Program-made: the position numbers and the translations under genes | Shown: piece after piece, positions 7,834 through 12,921 of the stretch | How positions within the stretch are numbered: position 1 is the first letter of the stretch | Layout: the number at the start of each line of letters is the position of its first letter | Notes under the pieces: model-generated | Database searches by the model: none | What the model was told of the DNA's origin: nothing | What the model saw: the letters and a program-made list of their open reading frames with translations, nothing else | DNA from: Oscillospiraceae bacterium | GTDB taxonomy: Bacteria; Bacillota; Clostridia; Oscillospirales; Ruminococcaceae | Assembly (NCBI GenBank): GCA_017828835.1 | Contig: JAGAEK010000105.1 | Coordinates: 1 to 12,921 of the forward strand | Direction of reading: 5' to 3' | Length of the DNA: 12,921 nucleotides

Positions 7834-7858
7834 TATTACTTAATTATAAAATTTTCAA
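7830..7858 (-). promoter_or_regulatory. SigmaA-type promoter of the GH78-GH32-GH20 operon
   Basis: On the minus strand, TTGAAA (7853-7858) and TACAAT (7830-7835) are separated by exactly 17 bases. Transcription should start near 7823, about 50 bases before the ATG at 7770. The -10 box overlaps the left copy of the 14-bp direct repeat (7820-7833). Confidence 0.7.
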
Positions 7859-7903
7859 GTATTTCAGGTGCGTTCGGCTATATAGTCTTCCTGCGTCGAA
7901 AAC

Positions 7904-7931
7904 TTGACACTTATATTGAAAATGCTATATT
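7904..7931 (+). promoter_or_regulatory. SigmaA-type promoter of the GH106-like/SGNH operon
   Basis: A consensus TTGACA (7904-7909) lies 16 bases before TATATT (7926-7931), which carries an extended TG at 7923-7924. A TATTAT two bases further on, with an 18-base spacer, is an alternative. The untranslated leader would be about 85-90 bases. It contains a small 5-bp hairpin (cgcct/aggcg, 7949-7962) with no U-tract, so it is not a terminator. Confidence 0.75.
7905..7918 (+). repeat. 14-bp direct repeat, copy 2 (candidate operator)
   Basis: This is the second identical copy of tgacacttatattg. It overlaps the -35 box (TTGACA, 7904-7909) and spacer of the plus-strand promoter. One regulator binding both copies could control both operons. 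Confidence 0.7.
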
Positions 7932-8025
7932 ATATTTATAGGCGATACCGCCTCCGAAGGCGAAAACATCGGGATAAGAGCAAAAGGTTTTTGAGGGTAT
8001 TTAAATAAATTGGAGGGTTTGGAAA

Positions 8026-10899
8026 ATGCAAAATATTGCAGAAGTTTTAAAGGAACGGTTCGATAGTGATATGACCGAATGGAAACCCATACCGTTTTGG
8101 TCGTGGAACGATAAATTGGATCCGCAGGAACTTTGCCGTCAGATCAAATGGATGAAAGATGTCGGGATCGGCGGATTCTTTATGCACGCTCGCGGAGGAT
8201 TAAAAACGGAGTATCTGTCAGACGAATGGATGTCCTGCATCGAGGCAGCCGCAAAATGTGCGAAAGAACAGGGGATGAACGCCTGGGCTTACGATGAAAA
8301 CGGCTGGCCGAGCGGTTTTGCGGGCGGAAAGCTTTTGGAAGAGGAAGAAAATCGCGACTGTTATATTTTGTCTCGGGTCGGCGACTATGACGAAAACGCA
8401 AGCGTGTCCTACCTGCTTGACGGCGATGAACTGGTCCGTACTGCAAAGAAAAACCGCGACGGAGAATATCTTAATCTATATATAAAAGTTGCGGTTTCAA
8501 CGGTTGATATTCTGGACCCGGGCGTTGTCGATAAATTTATCAAAATCACTCACGAAGCTTATAAAGCCAGATTCGGAGAGCGTTTTTCCGACGAGATACA
8601 CGGTTTTTTCACCGATGAACCGCAGTATCAGCGCGCGCACACTCCGTTTACGAGGATGTTATATAAATATTTTGAGGAACAGTATCAGGAAGATATTCTT
8701 GACAAGCTCGGTCTGCTGTTCGTTGAAAAGAAGGGCTATCAGAAATTCAGATACAGATATTGGAAAGCTTTGCAGCATTTGATGATAGAGTCTTTTGCGA
8801 AAAAAATATACGGCTGGTGCGATAAAAACAACGTCAGATTCACCGGACATTATATAGAAGAAACAAGCCTCGAGGGTCAGATGTTATGCTGCGGAGGGAT
8901 AATGCCGTATTACGCTTATATGCATATGCCGGGGATCGACTGGCTCGGACCTTTTTCGGATAACATTCTTCCTCCGCGGCAATTAGCGAGCGTAGCGTCG
9001 CAGTTCGGCAAAAAGCATACTTTGTCCGAAACGTTTGCCTGCTGCGGATGGCAGATTTCGCCGAAAGATCTGAAACGTATTGCCGATTTTCAATTTTTGG
9101 GCGGCGTGAATATGCTTTGCCATCACCTCGTTCCGTATGCGGAACACGGACAGCGAAAAAAAGACTATCCCGCGCATTATTCGCCCGTCAATCCCTGGGT
9201 CGAGAAGGAATTTAAAGATTTCAACACTTATTTCACACGCTTGGGCAGAATGTTGTCTGAAAGCGAGGAGAGTGTGAACGTTGCCGTGCTGCATCCTATC
9301 CGCAGCGCCTATATTTACTATAAACGCGATATTCCGGGATCTTTGAGCGAACTTGACAAAAACTTATCCGACGACTGCAAACTGCTCGCGTTTTCAGGGG
9401 TCGCATTCCATTTTCTTGACGAAACGCTGCTTGAAGAGTACGGCTTTGTGGAAAATAAGAGTATAGGCTGCGGAGAAAAACGATATGATTATCTTATATT
9501 GCCGCATGTTATCGCTATGGATCCTTCGACCGAAAAACTTTTGAAACAATACGTTTCAAACGGAGGAAAGGTGCTTGTTTTGGGCGATCTTCCGACCTAT
9601 TGCAACGGTGAAGAGTTTGATTTTTCATATATTCGGTCGAATTGTACGCTTGACGAGATCATAAACGCGCAGCCTTATAAAATTGTCGATAGGAATCAAA
9701 ACTCCGATATTTATACCGTGTACCGTACCTATCAAGGCGAACCTTTTATGATGATGCAAAACGTCAGCACGTTTGCAAAACGGACGTTGACTTATGATCC
9801 TGGTGAAAATATCCGCTCCTTTAAAAAAATCGATCTTATTACCATGAAGACCGAAAATATTTCACTCAGCGTCACACTTGATCCCGGGGAATCCGTTATA
9901 GTATTTCCCGACACAGCACTGCCGGATGAACGTCCCGAACTTCTGGACTATACCTTTAAACTTGACAATACGGAAATTTCGTTTGAGAAAAACAAGTTTA
10001 CTGTGGACAACGTTTCTTATTCGCTTGACGGAGAACGTTATTCGCAGCAGTATCCGTGCGCGGGACTTTTTGCAAAACTGCTTGAAGACAGATATGAGGG
10101 AGATATTTATATAAAATATAAGTTCGACGTAAGGAAGCTGCCGGAAAAGATAGATGTATTGGCTGAAGAATGCGGCGCGAGCGAAAGTTGGATCAACGGC
10201 AGGCGTTTTGAATTTACCGAGCGCTGTGAAAAAGAAAAAGCGCTGCTGAAAGCCGATATAACCGATTTTGTGCGCGAGGGCGTCAACGAATTCGTTGTCA
10301 AGAGGTATTGGTATCAGGGCGAAAACGTTTACTATGCGCTTTTCGGTGAAGACGTTACGGAAAGTTTGCGCAACTGTTTGGCTTATGATTCGGAGCTTGA
10401 GCCGATTTATCTTTCCGGTCGGTTCGGAGTATTTTCAGATTCCGGATATGTGCCGGGCAAAACGGATTTATACGTTTACGGAAAAGATTTTTATATAGGC
10501 GAAACACCGGAAAAGGTAACGGAGCCTGTTTTGGAAGGGTTACCGTTCTTTGCGGGAGAGTTAAAGGTTTGCGGCAAAGCGGTTTTCGACGACTGTAACG
10601 TAAGGCTGCGCCTTAACGGTACTTGGCACGTTGCGTATGTGAAGATAAACGGAGAATACGCGTGGAAACTTATATATGAAAGAACGCTCGATATAAGTAA
10701 ATATGCCGTCAAGGGCGAAAATACGATCGAAATAACGTTTATTATCGGCAACCGAAACCTTTTGGGACCGCATCATAACAGAGAGGAAGAGAACAAGTTC
10801 ATTTCGCCGGATTCGTTCACGCTTCAGAATTCTTGGCATAACGGCGTCAGCCCTAATTACGATCCCAGTTATTGCCTTATCAAGTTATTATGCAAATAG
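8026..10899 (+). CDS. GH106-like glycoside hydrolase (putative alpha-L-rhamnosidase type)
   Basis: This large 957-residue protein has no signal peptide. It starts with a TIM-barrel-like domain bearing PFWSWN (23-28), GIGGFFMHARGG (47-58), WAYDENGWPSG (87-97), FFTDEPQY (194-201), GHYIEE (274-279) and SETFACCGW (334-342). E198 and E335 are candidate catalytic acids by position. A Rossmann/GATase-like segment follows (about 415-540, with YDYLILPH and GGKVLVLGDLP). The C-terminal third is beta-sandwich, ending with a jelly-roll-like domain (LRLNGTWHVAYVKING). This arrangement resembles the GH106 alpha-L-rhamnosidase group, but the PFWSWN subgroup is only distantly similar to characterised members, so the substrate is unproven. 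GGAGGG (8012-8017) supports the ATG. It leads the plus-strand operon, 50 bases before the esterase, and is divergent from a GH78 rhamnosidase. That neighbour supports a rhamnoside-related role. Confidence 0.75.
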   Translation: MQNIAEVLKERFDSDMTEWKPIPFWSWNDKLDPQELCRQIKWMKDVGIGGFFMHARGGLKTEYLSDEWMSCIEAAAKCAKEQGMNAWAYDENGWPSGFAGGKLLEEEENRDCYILSRVGDYDENASVSYLLDGDELVRTAKKNRDGEYLNLYIKVAVSTVDILDPGVVDKFIKITHEAYKARFGERFSDEIHGFFTDEPQYQRAHTPFTRMLYKYFEEQYQEDILDKLGLLFVEKKGYQKFRYRYWKALQHLMIESFAKKIYGWCDKNNVRFTGHYIEETSLEGQMLCCGGIMPYYAYMHMPGIDWLGPFSDNILPPRQLASVASQFGKKHTLSETFACCGWQISPKDLKRIADFQFLGGVNMLCHHLVPYAEHGQRKKDYPAHYSPVNPWVEKEFKDFNTYFTRLGRMLSESEESVNVAVLHPIRSAYIYYKRDIPGSLSELDKNLSDDCKLLAFSGVAFHFLDETLLEEYGFVENKSIGCGEKRYDYLILPHVIAMDPSTEKLLKQYVSNGGKVLVLGDLPTYCNGEEFDFSYIRSNCTLDEIINAQPYKIVDRNQNSDIYTVYRTYQGEPFMMMQNVSTFAKRTLTYDPGENIRSFKKIDLITMKTENISLSVTLDPGESVIVFPDTALPDERPELLDYTFKLDNTEISFEKNKFTVDNVSYSLDGERYSQQYPCAGLFAKLLEDRYEGDIYIKYKFDVRKLPEKIDVLAEECGASESWINGRRFEFTERCEKEKALLKADITDFVREGVNEFVVKRYWYQGENVYYALFGEDVTESLRNCLAYDSELEPIYLSGRFGVFSDSGYVPGKTDLYVYGKDFYIGETPEKVTEPVLEGLPFFAGELKVCGKAVFDDCNVRLRLNGTWHVAYVKINGEYAWKLIYERTLDISKYAVKGENTIEITFIIGNRNLLGPHHNREEENKFISPDSFTLQNSWHNGVSPNYDPSYCLIKLLCK

Positions 10900-10949
10900 A
10901 GCCGGTACGTTAAAATAACGCAATTATCGACCGGGTAGGGAGGAACAAT

Positions 10950-12020
10950 ATGGATATAACCCAAATCGATAAAAATTTCAAAACAGAGATCGGTTTGAAG
11001 CTGACGGACGTTAAATTTTATTCGCCGCAAAAAGCTCCGTTTCGTTTGTCGGGCGTTGCATTTGAAGGCGACAGATATAAGCGTATGCCGTTAGTTGAAG
11101 CATCGAAGGTCAGTGAAGCAGTGGCTTTGCTTTGCAGTAATACCGCCGGAGGCAGAGTGAGGTTCAGAACGGACAGCTCTTACGTGGCGGTGTTAGCTGA
11201 AATCGACCGTGCGTGCAGAGTACCGCATATGGCGGCTACGGGATCGATCGGTTTCGATTTGTCAGTTTGTGAAGACGGTCGTCAAAAGCATTCGGCGACT
11301 TTCGTGCCGGGAGAAAATGAAAGGTACGAGGGGGTCAATGATCTCGGAAATAACCGTATGCGCGATCTGACGCTGCATTTCCCGTTATATTCCGACGTGA
11401 AGTCGATATATATCGGTTTGCAGGAAAATGCGCGGGTTTTACCGCCCGAGGATTTTTCGGTCAAGCTGCCGGTCGTTTATTACGGTTCTTCGATCACTCA
11501 GGGGGGATGTGCGTCCCGGCCGTCGTCAAGTTACCAGGATCTGTTGTCGGGCAGATTGAATATAGATTATATTAATCTGGGTTTTTCCGGGGCGGCAAAA
11601 GGGGAGGCGGCGATGGCGGAATACATAGCGAAATTAGATATGAGCGCGTTCGTTATGGATTACGACCATAACGCAGAAAGTCCGGAGAAATTAGAAAAGA
11701 CCCACGAACCTTTTTACAAGCTGATCCGCAATGCGAGACCGGAGCTTCCGATTTTGATAATGTCAAGGCCCGGCAGCTTAAAACAGCCGGATTCGCCGGT
11801 TCAGCGGGAAGATAATTTGAAACGGCTTGAGATAGTTCGAAAAACTTATCGGAACGCCGTGGCGGCGGGAGATAAAAACGTATGGTTTATAAACGGTATG
11901 ACGCTGTTTGATGAAATTGACGGAAACGGGACGGTTGACAGATGCCATCCGACAGATCTGGGATTTTGGTCGATGGCGAACAAGATCGAGCCGGTGCTGC
12001 GGGATATGTTAAAACTTTGA
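10950..12020 (+). CDS. GxDLY/SGNH-family esterase (GDSL hydrolase)
   Basis: This 356-residue SGNH hydrolase probably removes acetyl or other acyl groups from sugars. An N-terminal beta domain (about 20-165) has the GFDLS variant of the GxDLY motif at 101-105. The catalytic SGNH domain begins at residue 173. Block I is GSSITQGG, with S181 as nucleophile. Block II is NLGFSG (G211), block III is DYDHN (N241), and block V is DRCHP (D330 and H333). The catalytic set is therefore complete. No signal peptide is visible, so it should act in the cytosol. AGGGAGG (10937-10943) lies 6 bases before the ATG, and the gap to the GH106-like gene is 50 bases without a terminator, so they share a transcript. 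Function as a carbohydrate deacetylase is inferred from neighbours. Confidence 0.88.
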   Translation: MDITQIDKNFKTEIGLKLTDVKFYSPQKAPFRLSGVAFEGDRYKRMPLVEASKVSEAVALLCSNTAGGRVRFRTDSSYVAVLAEIDRACRVPHMAATGSIGFDLSVCEDGRQKHSATFVPGENERYEGVNDLGNNRMRDLTLHFPLYSDVKSIYIGLQENARVLPPEDFSVKLPVVYYGSSITQGGCASRPSSSYQDLLSGRLNIDYINLGFSGAAKGEAAMAEYIAKLDMSAFVMDYDHNAESPEKLEKTHEPFYKLIRNARPELPILIMSRPGSLKQPDSPVQREDNLKRLEIVRKTYRNAVAAGDKNVWFINGMTLFDEIDGNGTVDRCHPTDLGFWSMANKIEPVLRDMLKL

Positions 12021-12049
12021 ACAAAAGTCGTACTTATTGGGATCAAATA

Positions 12050-12078
12050 TTGAAAATACGGCAAAAAAGAGGTATAAT
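12050..12078 (+). promoter_or_regulatory. SigmaA-type promoter for the tautomerase gene
   Basis: TTGAAA (12050-12055) and a consensus TATAAT (12073-12078) are separated by exactly 17 bases. The predicted start near 12085 leaves a leader of only about 18 bases that is mostly the ribosome binding site. Confidence 0.85.
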
Positions 12079-12102
12079 AAAATAAAAAAGGAGAGAAAAA
12101 TC

Positions 12103-12315
12103 ATGCCGCATATAGCAGTAACGATGTATCCGGGAAGAACAGAGGAACAAAAAAGGCGTCTTGCCGAAAAATTGAGAGATACGGTAATAAATGAGATCGG
12201 GGCGGACAGAAAGCATATCAGTGTTTCCGTTGAAGAGATAAAGCCCGAGAACTGGGAGAAAAACCTGAAAAATTTCGAGGGCTTGATGTATATGGAGAAC
12301 GGAGAGCTGAAATAA
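12103..12315 (+). CDS. 4-oxalocrotonate tautomerase-like protein
   Basis: This 70-residue protein belongs to the small tautomerase superfamily, whose members form hexamers and use the N-terminal proline, exposed after removal of Met, as the catalytic base. The start MPHIAVTMYPGR gives Pro1 and Arg11. A frame extending 22 codons further upstream exists, but it runs through the promoter, and only the ATG at 12103 places proline at position 1. It follows AAGGAGAG (12088-12095). Position 39 is serine where classical 4-oxalocrotonate tautomerase has Arg39, and position 50 is tryptophan in place of Phe50. The physiological substrate may therefore differ, as in many unassigned family members. It has its own promoter after the SGNH gene and a separate promoter lies downstream, so it is probably monocistronic. 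A link to sugar breakdown is not shown. Confidence 0.9.
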   Translation: MPHIAVTMYPGRTEEQKRRLAEKLRDTVINEIGADRKHISVSVEEIKPENWEKNLKNFEGLMYMENGELK

Positions 12316-12338
12316 AGGCAGCGGTCTGAAAAAAATAC

Positions 12339-12367
12339 TTGACAGATAAGAGAAAAAGAGTTATTAT
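12339..12367 (+). promoter_or_regulatory. Promoter of the rpsF-ssb operon
   Basis: A consensus TTGACA (12339-12344) and TATTAT (12362-12367) are separated by 17 bases. The predicted start is near 12374, giving a leader of about 70 bases before rpsF. It begins 23 bases after the tautomerase stop, and no terminator is visible between them. Confidence 0.85.
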
Positions 12368-12373
12368 AACTTT

Positions 12374-12443
12374 ACCTGTCGCAAAAGCGGCGGTATCCTT
12401 GCCCCAAAAGGGGTCTTATGTCCAGAAGGAGGTGTTTTCAGTA
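12374..12443 (+). promoter_or_regulatory. rpsF 5' leader with a short GC hairpin
   Basis: The leader contains cccc-aaaa-gggg (12402-12413) and a GC-rich gcggcgg stretch (12386-12392) ahead of the ribosome binding site AGAAGGAGGTG (12425-12434). Many bacteria autoregulate this operon through S6:S18 binding to an rpsF leader RNA. Whether this leader has that fold cannot be decided by eye. Confidence 0.35.
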
Positions 12444-12740
12444 ATGGCAGAAAGAATCGAAAAGTATGAAACCGTTATGATCATTAACACAAAACTCAGT
12501 GATGAGGAGATCGCGGCGGTTTCGCAAAAATTCCAAACTCTGATCAGTGACAACGGAACGATCGAGACCGTTGAAGAGTGGGGAAAACGCAGATTGGCGT
12601 ATCCGATCGAAGATGAAACGGAAGGTTACTACGTTTTCATCGAATTTGCAAGTGCTCCGGAGTTCCCGGCTGAGCTTGCTCGTGTTTACAATATCACAGA
12701 CGGTATACTTCGCTCGCTTGTCGTAGCGAAGGTACAGTAA
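12444..12740 (+). CDS. rpsF: 30S ribosomal protein S6
   Basis: S6 is a small-subunit protein that binds 16S rRNA together with S18 in the platform. The 98-residue length is typical. Conserved features are KYETVMIINTKLSDEE near the N-terminus, the WGKRRLAYPIEDETEGYYVFIEF block in the middle, and the final helix-strand with YNITDGILRSLVV. The ATG at 12444 is set by a near-perfect AGAAGGAGGTG and by family alignment; the longer in-frame start upstream would begin inside the promoter. It is followed 19 bases later by ssb, the usual rpsF-ssb-rpsR order of Firmicutes, so this end of the window is core chromosome. Confidence 0.97.
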   Translation: MAERIEKYETVMIINTKLSDEEIAAVSQKFQTLISDNGTIETVEEWGKRRLAYPIEDETEGYYVFIEFASAPEFPAELARVYNITDGILRSLVVAKVQ

Positions 12741-12759
12741 GCTTGGAGGTAAGAAGGAA

Positions 12760-12921
12760 ATGCTGAATAGAGTAGTATTACTCGGCAGAATTGCCGCCGA
12801 CCTTGAGTTACGAAACACGCCGAACGGTGTTCCGGTGATGTCGTTTCCGATAGCTGTTGACAGACCTTATACTAAAGGTGCTGAAAAGCAGGCAGATTTT
12901 ATCGACATAGTTACCTGGCGC
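12760..12921 (+). CDS. ssb: Single-stranded DNA-binding protein, N-terminal part (runs off the window)
   Basis: The first 54 codons read MLNRVVLLGRIAADLELRN and continue through VPVMSFPIAVDRPY to IDIVTWR. This is the start of the OB fold of bacterial SSB, which coats single-stranded DNA in replication and repair and recruits partners through its acidic tail. The ATG at 12760 follows GGAGG (12744-12748) and AAGGA (12754-12758). It begins 19 bases after rpsF. The gene continues beyond the right edge, so the rest of the OB fold and the tail are not seen. No frame disruption is visible. Confidence 0.95.
   Translation, partial: MLNRVVLLGRIAADLELRNTPNGVPVMSFPIAVDRPYTKGAEKQADFIDIVTWR

Noticed and set aside
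10902..10934. Two nested short stems (cgtta/taacg and ccggt/accgg) between the GH106-like and SGNH genes
   Set aside because: There is no U-tract and the gap is only 50 bases with a good ribosome binding site, so it is not called a terminator.
12037..12102. N-terminal extension of the tautomerase frame
   Set aside because: It runs through the -35 and -10 boxes. The catalytic proline must be residue 1 after Met, which fits only the ATG at 12103.
12339..12443. N-terminal extension of the rpsF frame
   Set aside because: It begins within the TTGACA of the promoter, and S6 homologues start at the MAERIEKYE position behind a strong ribosome binding site.
1..12921. CRISPR arrays, insertion sequences, integrases or phage genes
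   Set aside because: No regularly spaced repeats were seen, and none of the real coding frames resembles a transposase, recombinase or phage protein.

Overview
The window looks like a chromosome segment of a Firmicute, most likely an uncultured gut-type clostridium (Oscillospirales/Lachnospirales-like). The evidence is a Gram-positive style tmRNA end, strong AGGAGG-type ribosome binding sites, TTGACA/TATAAT promoters, the rpsF-ssb order at the right edge, and many cytoplasmic glycoside hydrolases. The exact taxon cannot be read from the sequence.

Layout. Positions 1-141 are the 3' end of ssrA (tmRNA), followed by its terminator. Positions 229-2413 form an AT-rich accessory stretch (composition judged by eye). 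It holds a PD-(D/E)XK nuclease-like protein, an unrecognised 183-residue protein with its own promoter, and a FecE-type ABC ATPase whose permease is not in the window. A perfect 15-bp hairpin at 2427-2462 ends this block and the operon converging on it. Positions 2476-7770 (minus strand) are a three-gene glycosidase operon: GH78 alpha-L-rhamnosidase, GH32 fructosidase, GH20 N-acetylhexosaminidase-like. Positions 8026-12020 (plus strand) are a divergent operon: a 957-residue GH106-like hydrolase and a GxDLY/SGNH esterase. Positions 12050-12921 return to small or core genes, each with a readable promoter: a 4-oxalocrotonate tautomerase-like protein, then rpsF and the start of ssb.

How the genes may work together. 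The five carbohydrate enzymes lack visible signal peptides, so they probably act in the cytosol on imported, decorated oligosaccharides or glycosides: an esterase to remove acyl groups, two rhamnosidase-type enzymes, a fructosidase and a hexosaminidase. No transporter or regulator is present here. The 255-bp divergent intergenic region carries two well-formed promoters facing outward. A perfect 14-bp direct repeat (tgacacttatattg) overlaps a core element of each promoter, suggesting one regulator controls both arms. That candidate operator and the unusual enzyme combination are the most interesting features. No CRISPR array, transposase, integrase or phage gene is visible.
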